Part shown: positions 32,385 through 39,902 of the stretch, piece by piece | Layout: the number at the start of each line of letters is the position of its first letter | Numbering within the stretch: the first letter of the stretch is position 1 | IMG/VR virus record: IMGVR_UViG_3300042485_001041 | Location: 17,219 to 81,218 of that record | Reading direction: 5' to 3' (one strand) | Origin: a virus | Length of the DNA: 64,000 bases | The notes under the pieces: generated by a model | What the model saw: only the letters and a program-made list of their open reading frames with translations | Told to the model about the DNA's origin: nothing | Database searches by the model: none | Position numbers and translations under genes: made by a program

Positions 32385-32863
32385 TGGCTGCCTCAGACCA
32401 CCTAGGACCTCAGTGGAGTCAACCTGAACTAACTTTTCAAGTACACCGTGGACTTACTCGTAAGCCTCAAAAGGGTAGATGGCTAGGTATGCACTGGTCA
32501 GCAGATCCAGCGGTAGCAAGAAGGTTTGCTGGGCCGTTTGGCCACGTTGTACATGGTGAGGTACCAATGAGTTCTGTTGAGACAGATACTGGCACTCTAA
32601 GAAGTGAGCGCGTTATTGACGATTCTAAAGTTAAAGAGCCATACAAACAAGAGAAAGAAGTGTCAGTTACGGTTGGCAAGCCTGTAAAGGTCACTGGCGT
32701 AACTGGTCCTGAAGCAGATAAAGAGACAGGTAACTGGAACGGAGTGCGTCGCACTACTCCCAACTCAAATACCGCAACTACGGCTGAGTGGCAAGAAGCC
32801 ATGAAGAATAAGCGTCCAGCAAGAAAGCGCACCTATAAAAAGCCAAGAGAGATGACAGCCTAA
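32384..32863 (+). CDS. ART-like protein, tagged
   Basis: 159 residues. Tag-like start MAASDHLGPQWSQ. Then VHRGLTRKPQKGRWLGMHWSADPAVARRFAG, HVVHGEVPMSS and KEVSVTVGKPVKVTGV: the same ART-like motif series as its two upstream relatives, with a weaker acidic element. Basic C-terminus KRTYKKPREMTA resembles the ends of its relatives. Confidence 0.62.
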   Translation: MAASDHLGPQWSQPELTFQVHRGLTRKPQKGRWLGMHWSADPAVARRFAGPFGHVVHGEVPMSSVETDTGTLRSERVIDDSKVKEPYKQEKEVSVTVGKPVKVTGVTGPEADKETGNWNGVRRTTPNSNTATTAEWQEAMKNKRPARKRTYKKPREMTA

Positions 32864-33237
32864 TGGCCGCTGAAGATAACTTAAGCAATGCCCAGTGGCA
32901 TCAGTTGGAGATGTACAAAACAGCCAAGGACTTGTATGGGCACAGACTCTCTGATGTAGAGGTGGAACATGACCGTCTTAAAAACGATGAAGGCATAGAC
33001 CCTGAAGAACACGATGTAGATGTTAAAGGTTGGGTTATGGATCGTAAATTATCCGAAAGCAAAAGAAGCGGCCTGTACAGCAATATCAAAAGTCGTGGAG
33101 TTACAGATCCTGTAAGTTTAGGTCAAGGTCGTTGGGGCGTGTATAAACGAGGTGTCGTAAGTGATGGACACCACCGCATTGCTGCCGCAAACGATATTGA
33201 CCCTAATATGTTAGTTCCAGTAGAGCATCAGAAATAG
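32863..33237 (+). CDS. ParB-like domain protein, tagged
   Basis: 124 residues. N-terminus MAAEDNLSNAQWHQLEMYK carries the tag. C-terminal half VTDPVSLGQGRWGVYKRGVVSDGHHRIAAAN has the ParB box-II sequence (G-H-H-R-x-x-A) after a strand-loop. The helical middle is charged. A stand-alone ParB-like domain may act as a nuclease or CTP-dependent clamp; unknown here. Confidence 0.7.
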   Translation: MAAEDNLSNAQWHQLEMYKTAKDLYGHRLSDVEVEHDRLKNDEGIDPEEHDVDVKGWVMDRKLSESKRSGLYSNIKSRGVTDPVSLGQGRWGVYKRGVVSDGHHRIAAANDIDPNMLVPVEHQK

Positions 33238-33304
33238 GCCTTACCTCCCCTAACTAATATTTTTTTATTCAGTAAAAGTAAGGCAGTAGCCTTATCCTTA
33301 CCAT

Positions 33305-33547
33305 ATGGAAAAAGACCCTAAAGAGTTGTGGGCAGACTCCATGGCTAGACAAGATATGACCCAGATGTGGCATAACCACTCTCAGTCTAAAGGGGATAAA
33401 GAGCATAAAGGCATTCCCGCCTCCACCTGTCCAGCCTGTTTTGAGAACGACCCAGTAACAGTTGAACACTCTTACGAGTCTGACCGTGAAGCGGCAAGAG
33501 GCCACTTGACTTCCCAACAATTTGATAAGATGTTTGGACACCTATGA
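33305..33547 (+). CDS. Small zinc-knuckle protein with C-terminal LTSQQF
   Basis: 80 residues: C-P-A-C in the middle (STCPACFEN), with His residues around it. Its C-terminus RGHLTSQQFDKMFGHL resembles the N-terminal tag of its neighbours but at the other end. Start follows TTATCCTTACCAT with no Shine-Dalgarno, a possible leaderless start after a 67-base gap. Overlaps the next gene by four bases. Confidence 0.6.
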   Translation: MEKDPKELWADSMARQDMTQMWHNHSQSKGDKEHKGIPASTCPACFENDPVTVEHSYESDREAARGHLTSQQFDKMFGHL

Positions 33548-33780
33548 GCCAAGAGAACTTAAGCCAAGAGCAATTCAAGGTATATGACTTTGAGGCCGCT
33601 AAGAATATGAAGAAGAGCACTGGTCGTGCCGTTGCTTGGCAGAAGGACAATGACGAGTATCACCCAGATACCAAGAAGCATGATGATGAGGCTCTGGCTA
33701 TCCACGATGAGCCAGCCAAGCCAGATAACATGGCAGTTAAAGCCGCCAAGTTCATTGGCCTGATGGACCCAATCGGCTAA
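33544..33780 (+). CDS. Tagged hypothetical protein
   Basis: 78 residues. Starts MSQENLSQEQFKVYDF, a consensus tag, followed by charged helices (AAKNMKKS, DEYHPDTKKHDDEA). No domain. Overlaps upstream by four bases and abuts the next start. Confidence 0.65.
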   Translation: MSQENLSQEQFKVYDFEAAKNMKKSTGRAVAWQKDNDEYHPDTKKHDDEALAIHDEPAKPDNMAVKAAKFIGLMDPIG

Positions 33781-34203
33781 ATGGTTGCTTCAGATAACCT
33801 ATCTCCCAAACAGTTCAACCGTTTGAGCATGGGCGCCCCTATTGTAAAAAATTTAGGTATTGTCGCTCACGATCCTAAAGAAGACGATACTGAAGAAGGT
33901 TTTAATCGTACAGAGGCTATGTACGCTAATAAAGAGCACCATAATCCAGGTGACATGTGGGACATGCCTTCCTCAGAAGAGTTACATACAACTCAAAGCG
34001 TTTTAAACAAATCTACGATTAGACACTTTGTAGATAACCCTAATAACCCTGAAGAGTGGAAAGATGGCGAAGGCTACAACGCTCCAGAGGTTTACACTCA
34101 CCAGGGTAAGTTGTGGGTTCACGAAGGCCACCATCGCCTTATCGCCTCTCGTTTAAGGGGAGACTCAAGTACAAAAGTTCATCACTGGGATACTGGTCAG
34201 TAA
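33781..34203 (+). CDS. ParB-like domain protein, tagged
   Basis: 140 residues. Starts MVASDNLSPKQFNRLSMG. After an acidic middle, YTHQGKLWVHEGHHRLIASRLRG gives the ParB box-II pattern. Same domain type as 32863-33237 but divergent around it. Ends in TAATG with the GNAT gene. Confidence 0.7.
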   Translation: MVASDNLSPKQFNRLSMGAPIVKNLGIVAHDPKEDDTEEGFNRTEAMYANKEHHNPGDMWDMPSSEELHTTQSVLNKSTIRHFVDNPNNPEEWKDGEGYNAPEVYTHQGKLWVHEGHHRLIASRLRGDSSTKVHHWDTGQ

Positions 34204-34670
34204 TGGCTGAGTTTCACTCAGAATGGGGCCACGGCTATCAACCAGCCCCACCTACCAATTTAAACCTTAAGCAGTTTGCTCCACACATTCGCTACGAAGT
34301 TCCACAGGCAGATAAGCCATTTGGCAATGCGGCAACTAACTTTGGCCTACATACTGCTGGCGTAGAACTGACAACCCAGGCACCAGACTCAGATAAGCCA
34401 TCTGAGACCCTTGGACACCTCCATTGGCATGCAACACGAGGTGAGATACTAGATGTCCACGTTGTTCCAGGCGCACGACGTAAGGGCGTTGCTACAGCGT
34501 TACTTGCTGCTGCAAAAGATGTTGCAGCAAAAACAGGTGTGCCAGCGCCAGTTCACTCAAAAGATAGAAGTGACATGGGTGATAAGTGGGCAAAATCAGT
34601 CGGCGGCGAAATGCCAGAGCGTTTAAAGATCGGTGGAATACAAGATTTTGAGGGTATTCTTAAAAAATAA
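34203..34670 (+). CDS. GNAT acetyltransferase, tagged
   Basis: 155 residues from ATG at 34203, which overlaps the upstream stop. LNLKQF occurs at about 20-25, slightly deeper than other tags. The GNAT core is clear: a strand (GEILDVHVVPGARRKGVATALL) with the R-x-x-G-x-A acetyl-CoA loop, then a helix. It could acetylate host or phage proteins or small molecules. Confidence 0.75.
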   Translation: MAEFHSEWGHGYQPAPPTNLNLKQFAPHIRYEVPQADKPFGNAATNFGLHTAGVELTTQAPDSDKPSETLGHLHWHATRGEILDVHVVPGARRKGVATALLAAAKDVAAKTGVPAPVHSKDRSDMGDKWAKSVGGEMPERLKIGGIQDFEGILKK

Positions 34671-34691
34671 ACGGTAAAACCATGTGGTAAT

Positions 34692-35120
34692 GTGCGCGAT
34701 GTGCCAAGACCTAATACACCAGAAGGTAAAGAGAAGAAGCGCGAAGACCAAAAACGCTATTATCAGCGTAATAAAAGCAGTTACATAGCCAAAAACAAGG
34801 TAAAAAGGGCTGAAATCAAGGATTTTCTTCGAAAATACAAGGAATTTAAGGGTTGCGGCGACTGTAGCGGCAAATTTCCCTTCTATATTTTAGATTTTGA
34901 CCATCGCGACCCCGCTATGAAGCGATTTAGCCCCGCGAAGATGGCACATAACAATAGTTGGACAGCCATGGTTGAAGAAATTGCCAAGTGTGATGTACTC
35001 TGTGCTAATTGTCATCGAGAACGCACATATAAGGATGGCCATCGCTTCTTAGGTCAGAAAAATACTAAGAAAGTCTTTACTGAGAAAAAGAAACGGAGCA
35101 CAAGTGAGAACAATTGCTGA
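34692..35120 (+). CDS. HNH endonuclease
   Basis: 142 residues; GTG at 34692 is taken, with a second GTG at 34701, neither with a clear ribosome site. A basic helix opens the protein, then the HNH core CGDCSG...ILDFDHRDP...CDVLCANCHRERT. Same enzyme class as 21459-22040 but with unrelated N-terminus. Within the effector operon it may be a homing gene. Confidence 0.8.
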   Translation: MRDVPRPNTPEGKEKKREDQKRYYQRNKSSYIAKNKVKRAEIKDFLRKYKEFKGCGDCSGKFPFYILDFDHRDPAMKRFSPAKMAHNNSWTAMVEEIAKCDVLCANCHRERTYKDGHRFLGQKNTKKVFTEKKKRSTSENNC

Positions 35121-35286
35121 GATAATCGCAAGAATCAAGAGTGAAGATAGAGAGTTGATGGATCGTTTTGCTGGCCAAAGCGCCGTTGCTTATCTAGAAG
35201 GCTTAACTTGTAAGGATGGCTGTCACCCATGTGACAAATGCCAAAGCATATTCGAAGCAATCGAAATAATAGGGAGAATCAAATGA
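35104..35286 (+). CDS. Small Cys-rich protein
   Basis: 60 residues, GTG start with GGAG six bases upstream, overlapping the HNH gene. C-K-D-G-C-H-P-C-D-K-C in the second half indicates a metal site between two helices. Function unknown. Confidence 0.62.
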   Translation: MRTIAEIIARIKSEDRELMDRFAGQSAVAYLEGLTCKDGCHPCDKCQSIFEAIEIIGRIK

Positions 35287-35423
35287 GAGACTTTTCAAAA
35301 CTACCAATCATCGTTGTAGATGATGACTTCTTTGAGTATGTAGCAGAGATGGGTCATAGCGACGAAATTACTTATGAGGATTATGTACTGCTCTGTCAAG
35401 AGTGGTTAGCAGATAACACGTGA
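35283..35423 (+). CDS. Small acidic protein
   Basis: 46 residues from ATG at 35283 (AGGGAGAATCAA before it; overlaps upstream stop). Acidic, with VVDDDFFEYVAEMG. No domain. Confidence 0.6.
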   Translation: MRDFSKLPIIVVDDDFFEYVAEMGHSDEITYEDYVLLCQEWLADNT

Positions 35424-35427
35424 GCCG

Positions 35428-35640
35428 ATGATGTGGTCATGGGTATTAGCGGCAATCGGCGTTACAGGTATCTTTCTTGTAGGTCGAAAAACTATATGGG
35501 GTTGGTTAGTCTTATTCCTTAACGAAGTTCTTTGGACTATCTATGCCGTAACCACAGAGCAGTACGGCTTTATCTTTGCCGCTATCGCATACGGAATTGT
35601 TTATGTTAGATCATTTCTACATTGGAGAAGCACCGAGTGA
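35428..35640 (+). CDS. Small membrane protein
   Basis: 70 residues with about two transmembrane helices (WVLAAIGVTGIFLVG and LVLFLNEVLWTIYAV...FIFAAIAYGIVYV). The shape resembles short phage membrane proteins in host nucleotide/NAD uptake or holins, but no signature is seen. Confidence 0.6.
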   Translation: MMWSWVLAAIGVTGIFLVGRKTIWGWLVLFLNEVLWTIYAVTTEQYGFIFAAIAYGIVYVRSFLHWRSTE

Positions 35641-36191
35641 GTCATATAGTAGAACTGGCTAAAGAAGAAGTTCGTGCCTGCGCTGATATCGCCCTAAACC
35701 GATGGATGATGAAGTGGGGATCAATAGATCGCCCTAACTACGCAGGCGATAACAAGAAGAACATGGAGCCTGAAATTGCGGCCAATGTTCGAAGCATCGT
35801 TGCTGAGTACGCCGTAGCCAAGTTATACAAGAAGGCATTCACCTTTCCCTTCTATACAAATGAAGAGCACCACTTCCGTAAAGACATCGCAGATGTTGGC
35901 CAGAACATTGAGGTCAAGAGCATCCGCACAAGAGATGAGATACCTGTCTTTCCTAAAGACCTACGAGATGACTGGATACTAGTTGGGGCCTTCGTGACCG
36001 ACCGTGATTACTACTCAACCGTCAAGGTATATGGCTGGATGCACATGTCAGATGTACCTGAGAAAGCCAAATGGTCTGTAGAGCGCGATTACAATGGAAA
36101 AATTTTGCGCGAGTGTTGGCGGGTTCCAGAAGAAGCCTTTGAACAGGGTTTGTTAATCCCTACAAATTCAGGAGTTAGCCTTACAATTTAA
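35637..36191 (+). CDS. PD-(D/E)XK nuclease-like protein
   Basis: 184 residues from GTG at 35637, which has GGAG nine bases before it; ATG at 35622 would add five residues. E57 (AEYAVAK), D86 (IADVGQ) and E92-x-K94 (IEVKS) give the E-D-ExK layout of restriction-endonuclease folds. It could cut host or competitor DNA. No methylase partner is visible. Confidence 0.65.
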   Translation: MSHIVELAKEEVRACADIALNRWMMKWGSIDRPNYAGDNKKNMEPEIAANVRSIVAEYAVAKLYKKAFTFPFYTNEEHHFRKDIADVGQNIEVKSIRTRDEIPVFPKDLRDDWILVGAFVTDRDYYSTVKVYGWMHMSDVPEKAKWSVERDYNGKILRECWRVPEEAFEQGLLIPTNSGVSLTI

Positions 36192-36194
36192 GGC

Positions 36195-36698
36195 ATGATG
36201 AAGCGCCCACCTAAAGATTTAGGTCAAGCATTGAAGGCTGGCTATCAGCCTATGTTTATGACTGGTGGCGAAGTTAAGAAGCACTTTGCTCCTTATAAGC
36301 AAGATCGTCAATACAAACCAGGCGGAGTCAAAGAAACTGATCAAGAGTTGTGGGATCGCAAGTTAACTGAATCAAAACAAACTGGTGAACAAAGATATGG
36401 CAAAGATGCTTTTGAAAGAGATAGCCGAGGTGCATGGCGCAGTTTGTCTGGCCCTGATTTAGTTCGTCGAGGAATTGGTGCAAAGACTTCTCTAGAGTCA
36501 GTTGCTCAGAGTAAAGGCATGCCTGGTGGCGCACTTCACTTACAAGATAACAATTTAGGTTCTCCATCTGGAAAACCACAGGTACTAGGTGGCCATCACC
36601 GTGTCGCCTTATCTGCCGCACAATTTCCAGAACATTTATTTCCAATTAAATATGCGCCACACATCGATGCCGCTAGAAGCGAACCAGGTTACCGATGA
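36195..36698 (+). CDS. ParB-like domain protein (MFMT subfamily)
   Basis: 167 residues. DLGQALKAGYQPMFMTGGEVKKHF opens it, closely matching the start of 11773-12225, and QVLGGHHRVALSAAQFPEHLFPIKY is the same ParB box-II followed by HLFP. So the two are paralogues in modules 24 kb apart. The tag itself is replaced by DLGQALKAG. It overlaps the next gene by four bases. Confidence 0.7.
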   Translation: MMKRPPKDLGQALKAGYQPMFMTGGEVKKHFAPYKQDRQYKPGGVKETDQELWDRKLTESKQTGEQRYGKDAFERDSRGAWRSLSGPDLVRRGIGAKTSLESVAQSKGMPGGALHLQDNNLGSPSGKPQVLGGHHRVALSAAQFPEHLFPIKYAPHIDAARSEPGYR

Positions 36699-36976
36699 AA
36701 GAATACTCACTAGGCGGATTTGCGGGAAAGATCTCCGAAAAGGTTAGCCCATACACAAAAACACGAGTAAGTGTCTATCACTCAGAGCAAGCAGGCTTTG
36801 ATCACTCAGATGGTCAGCGTTATACAACAATCTGCGAAGATCACGGCAACCTTGTCTCCACTCGCTCACAAGGTGCGGCAAAGTCTGCAGCGGTTAACCC
36901 AATTGACTGGTGTGAAGATTGTCAAGAAAAAGGTAAGACACTAACTGATCACTTCAACGATGGAGCGGCTAAGTAA
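36695..36976 (+). CDS. Small Cys-containing hypothetical protein
   Basis: 93 residues; CEDH in the middle and C-E-D-C near the end suggest zinc binding. Contains RVSVYHSEQAGFDHSDG. Starts four bases before the upstream stop and ends on the next ATG. Confidence 0.62.
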   Translation: MKEYSLGGFAGKISEKVSPYTKTRVSVYHSEQAGFDHSDGQRYTTICEDHGNLVSTRSQGAAKSAAVNPIDWCEDCQEKGKTLTDHFNDGAAK

Positions 36977-37347
36977 TGAGCGCATCAGACCACTTAAACC
37001 CTAGTCAGTTTAATACTTACTACCATGCTACTGATGAGCACTCGGCAGAGTCTATTAAAAAAACAGGTCTTCGCAACGGCACCTACATGACTCCTCATCT
37101 AGATGTCGCTAATGATTATGGGACTCACATATTCAAAGTACATGTGCCAAAGAGCCATACCTTTGCAAGCAGTCCAGATCATTATTACGAGAGTGACTTC
37201 ATTCCTAGAGAACACCAAGGCTATGTAACTGAAGAGCACCCTAATTCAGCAGACCGTGTGCACATGGAATCTAGCAAGTTAAAAATAGAAGGCCCAAAGA
37301 GTATGGAAGAGTGGCTCGGTAACAAAAGTGGAAACTGGCGTGCATGA
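36976..37347 (+). CDS. Tagged ART/PARP-like protein
   Basis: 123 residues. Tag MSASDHLNPSQFN, then YYHATDEHSAESIKKTGLRNGTYMTPHLDVANDYGTHIFKVHVP. This Y-H-A-T...I...GL...T...A..YG pattern is seen in ART-fold proteins with an H-Y-E type centre (PARP, Tpt1). So this is a different ART branch from the three proteins at 30.8-32.9 kb. Activity unproven. Confidence 0.65.
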   Translation: MSASDHLNPSQFNTYYHATDEHSAESIKKTGLRNGTYMTPHLDVANDYGTHIFKVHVPKSHTFASSPDHYYESDFIPREHQGYVTEEHPNSADRVHMESSKLKIEGPKSMEEWLGNKSGNWRA

Positions 37348-37556
37348 GCCGTAAAGATAACTTTGAAGCAGCACATGTTGCTGCTCGTGAGATTGCTCCA
37401 GGTGACTACCTTGATGCATCAATGAAGTTACGTGTACATGCAGCCAAAATGATTGGCAATGACTTTGTTGTAGCCCATAAGTTACGTGGCTCTAAGGCAC
37501 CTGGCGTATCTATGTATAAGCCAGATGAGAAAGTTAGAGTGTGGCGTAAGAAATGA
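37344..37556 (+). CDS. Small basic protein
   Basis: 70 residues, basic, probable beta-barrel-like (VVAHKLRGS, KVRVWRKK). Overlaps both neighbours by four bases. Function unknown. Confidence 0.62.
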   Translation: MSRKDNFEAAHVAAREIAPGDYLDASMKLRVHAAKMIGNDFVVAHKLRGSKAPGVSMYKPDEKVRVWRKK

Positions 37557-37879
37557 GCGCTGAAGATAATCTTTCGTATGAACAACTTGCTATGTTCATG
37601 ACTCCTAAAGAAATTAAATCTAAATATGATGTTTCTGAGGGCGAGTACTCCGATGACGAACATGAGCCTAATCAGTTATACGCACGTAAGCGTCGTGAGG
37701 CTAAGAAAAGCGGTTTGTTTAAGAAAATAAGAAAAGAAGGCGTTCAAATTCCAGTTCAACTTTCTTCAGCAGATAAAACTATTGCAGATGGACATCACAG
37801 AGTTGCATCAGAACGAGACAACCGCTTAATGCCAGTAGAGCATTTAGAGCCTGAAGAGATCTGGTGGCGGAATAGATGA
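37553..37879 (+). CDS. ParB-like domain protein, tagged
   Basis: 108 residues. Tag MSAEDNLSYEQL then AMFMTPKEI, the element shared with 11773 and 36195. RKRREAKKSGLFKKIRKEGVQIPVQLSSADKTIADGHHRVASE provides the helix, strand and ParB box-II. The shortest full member of the family. Confidence 0.72.
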   Translation: MSAEDNLSYEQLAMFMTPKEIKSKYDVSEGEYSDDEHEPNQLYARKRREAKKSGLFKKIRKEGVQIPVQLSSADKTIADGHHRVASERDNRLMPVEHLEPEEIWWRNR

Positions 37880-38001
37880 ACAACATATCCGCTACGCAAT
37901 TTGGCGCTCAAATAATGCCAAAAGAAACGTATGTCAATGTAGCGATGCAGATGACGCCTCCATCAGAGGCCTCTAACACAGCAAGTAGTACAAAAGCATG
38001 A
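37876..38001 (+). CDS. Tiny tagged protein
   Basis: 41 residues, starting MNNISATQFGAQIMPKETY, an I-S variant of the tag; the rest is Ser/Thr/Ala-rich. Coupled at both ends (ATGA overlaps). It is almost only a tag. Confidence 0.58.
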   Translation: MNNISATQFGAQIMPKETYVNVAMQMTPPSEASNTASSTKA

Positions 38002-38102
38002 CTAAACAAATCTTTGATTTAACCTGTAAACTATGTAACCATAATATGTATTTAGGTGTCTGCATTGTGGATACCTGTAAATGTATTTGCCAACCAAAAT
38101 AA
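37998..38102 (+). CDS. Tiny Cys-rich peptide
   Basis: 34 residues (starts MTKQIFDLTCKLCNHNMY) with six cysteines and one His in a knuckle-like series (CKLC, C, CKCIC). Overlaps the previous gene as ATGA. Probably a zinc or iron site; function unknown. Confidence 0.55.
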   Translation: MTKQIFDLTCKLCNHNMYLGVCIVDTCKCICQPK

Positions 38103-38122
38103 CTAAAGAAAGAAGAAACTAA

Positions 38123-38437
38123 ATGGCTGAGTATCACGAAGACCCACAGTACCTGGCACGTGAGAACGACTACATGTCAGTACACCCTGTAGGTAACGCA
38201 AAAGTGGGTAAAGGAATGAGTGATAGGCACCCATCAGCCATCCACCAACATTTAGCAAATGATTACGGTGGAGCCCGAACTGCTAATCACGTTCGTGGAG
38301 ATATACGTCATGGACTTACAATGCTAAAGGAAAGCGGAGTCACTACACATGGCGGTATGCTAACTGCAGAAGATATGGGACACAGTGCTCGTGCTCACCT
38401 ATACTTGGAAGCACAATCTAAACTTAAAGGTAACTAA
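38123..38437 (+). CDS. Hypothetical protein
   Basis: 104 residues, His-rich, helical (HQHLANDYGGARTANHVRGDIRHGLTMLK). No motif. AAAGAAAGAAG upstream serves as ribosome site. Last gene before the lysis region. Confidence 0.62.
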   Translation: MAEYHEDPQYLARENDYMSVHPVGNAKVGKGMSDRHPSAIHQHLANDYGGARTANHVRGDIRHGLTMLKESGVTTHGGMLTAEDMGHSARAHLYLEAQSKLKGN

Positions 38438-38457
38438 TACTAAGAAAGGTAAAACAC

Positions 38458-39201
38458 ATGGCCGATAAAGGAACAGCAGCAGCAATCATTGAAATTGCTA
38501 AGAAGGAAGTGGGCACTATTGAGGGCCCTAAAGATAACCAGACAAAATATGGCGCATTTACAAAAGCCAACTTTCTTCCATGGTGCGGAAGTTTCGTTAA
38601 CTGGTGTGCTAACCAAGCAGGCGTAAAGGTACCTAACACTGTCTCTACCGTGTCAGGCGCTGCCGCATTTAAGAAGATGAAGACTTGGTTTGAGGCTGAC
38701 TGCGGTCAATCTCCACAACCTGGCGATATCCTGTATTTTGATTTCCCAGGAGACGGCGTCGATAGAATTTCTCACGTAGGTATCTGCTCAGGTATTGACT
38801 CAGATGGCGTTGTGACCGCTATCGAGGGCAATACATCTTCTAGCAAAAAGGGAAGCCAAAGAAATGGCGGAGAAGTCTGCATCCAGACTCGTGCCTACAA
38901 AGCAAACAAAAAGAAGATTTCAGTCTCAATCGTAGGTTGGGGCCGTCCTAACTACGTTGGCAACGAAGTCGAAGCCGAGATTCCAGCATCTGATACCCCA
39001 GCCTTCCCAGGCAAGATTAAGCCAGGGGATACAGGCGAAGGCGTAAAGATTGTTCAGAAGGCTCTAGGCCTAAAGGCTGATGGAGAATACGGCGCAGCGA
39101 CAAAAGCCGCAGTTGCCGCATTTCAGGACAATCACGACATGTTGGACTCAAATGGCGTTGTTGGCCCTAAAACTTGGGCACAATTGATCAAATTCCTCTA
39201 A
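38458..39201 (+). CDS. Endolysin: CHAP amidase/peptidase with peptidoglycan-binding domain
   Basis: 247 residues. CHAP domain at about 1-165 with C43 (PWCGSF), H107 (ISHVGI) and N125 (IEGNTS) as the papain-like centre; a short Pro-rich linker; then a PG_binding_1 domain (about 185-247: KPGDTGEGVKIVQKALGLKADGEYG...VVGPKTW). It cleaves peptidoglycan stem peptides or amide bonds at the end of infection. No signal peptide, so it needs a holin; candidates lie at 40201, 44872 and 45075. Confidence 0.9.
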   Translation: MADKGTAAAIIEIAKKEVGTIEGPKDNQTKYGAFTKANFLPWCGSFVNWCANQAGVKVPNTVSTVSGAAAFKKMKTWFEADCGQSPQPGDILYFDFPGDGVDRISHVGICSGIDSDGVVTAIEGNTSSSKKGSQRNGGEVCIQTRAYKANKKKISVSIVGWGRPNYVGNEVEAEIPASDTPAFPGKIKPGDTGEGVKIVQKALGLKADGEYGAATKAAVAAFQDNHDMLDSNGVVGPKTWAQLIKFL

Positions 39202-39248
39202 TTTAGAGATAGAACTCTCTAGGGGCAGTTAATGCTATCCTTGGAGAC

Positions 39249-39797
39249 ATGACAACTATTGTAGGAGTGCAATATAAGGACCGCTGTGTTCTGGCGGCCG
39301 ATAACCAGGTAACTGGTGACGGCGGTCGTAGATACAACCATCCAGAGATGAAGAAGATCTCTCAACGTGGTGCGTTCTTAATCGCAGGTAGTGGTGAAGT
39401 AATGCCTTGCGATGTTGTCCAGCATATGTGGGTTCCGCCAAAACTTACGGCAAAAGATGGCGAAGACATTTACCACTTCATGATTACCAAAGCAATGCCT
39501 TCTCTCAGAAAATGCTTAACTGATAACGGTTATGACTTCAATGAGGGTAAGGGAGATGGAAAAGCGGAAGAAAACCGCTTTAGTTTCATCCTTGCTGTTG
39601 GTGGAGAACTATTTGATGTAGCCGATGATCTATCAGTCATTCGGTCAGGAGATGGGATCTACGGAGTAGGTTCTGGGTCTTCTTATGCAGTTGGTGCGTT
39701 ACACGCTGGAGCAAAGCCCTCTGAGGCTATTGAGATTGCCTCAAGGCTAGATGTCAATACTTCTGGGCCAATTCAGGTAGTGGAGCAACTTAAGTAA
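39249..39797 (+). CDS. HslV/proteasome-like Ntn hydrolase
   Basis: 182 residues. After removal of Met1, Thr2 becomes the N-terminal nucleophile; TTIVGVQYKDRCVLAADNQVT has the D18 (D17 in proteasome numbering) and the later K35/K36 and GSG (about 47-49) of HslV and proteasome beta subunits. Phage versions are uncommon. No HslU-like ATPase is visible. It may degrade tagged or misfolded proteins or mature virion parts, by inference. A hairpin-containing 47-base gap precedes it. Confidence 0.78.
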   Translation: MTTIVGVQYKDRCVLAADNQVTGDGGRRYNHPEMKKISQRGAFLIAGSGEVMPCDVVQHMWVPPKLTAKDGEDIYHFMITKAMPSLRKCLTDNGYDFNEGKGDGKAEENRFSFILAVGGELFDVADDLSVIRSGDGIYGVGSGSSYAVGALHAGAKPSEAIEIASRLDVNTSGPIQVVEQLK

Positions 39798-39828
39798 CTC
39801 TTTGTGTCACATATCACAGGTGATCTAA

Positions 39829-39844
39829 GTTACTCTAAAGTAAC
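39829..39844. promoter_or_regulatory. Third copy of the 16-bp operator palindrome
   Basis: GTTACTCTAAAGTAAC fits GTTACT-N4-AGTAAC, as at 18997 and 19028. It lies upstream of the gene at 39903, between it and the HslV-like gene. A further AAGTAACT half-site overlaps the stop at 39792. Confidence 0.6.
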
Positions 39845-39889
39845 AACTTCATAAGAGGCTCCTGGGTATGAGCACGCAAAAACTACCCC

Positions 39890-39895
39890 TATACT
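39890..39895 (+). promoter_or_regulatory. Candidate -10 box, leaderless start
   Basis: TATACT at 39890-39895 stands only seven bases before ATG 39903. Transcription starting about seven bases on would give a leaderless mRNA, common in actinobacteria. The -35 region is weak, and the operator palindrome lies about 46 bp upstream. Confidence 0.35.
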
Positions 39896-39902
39896 TCTCC
39901 TT

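Noticed and set aside
39256-39441. Minus-strand frame opposite the HslV-like gene
   Set aside because: Shadow of a well-supported plus-strand gene.
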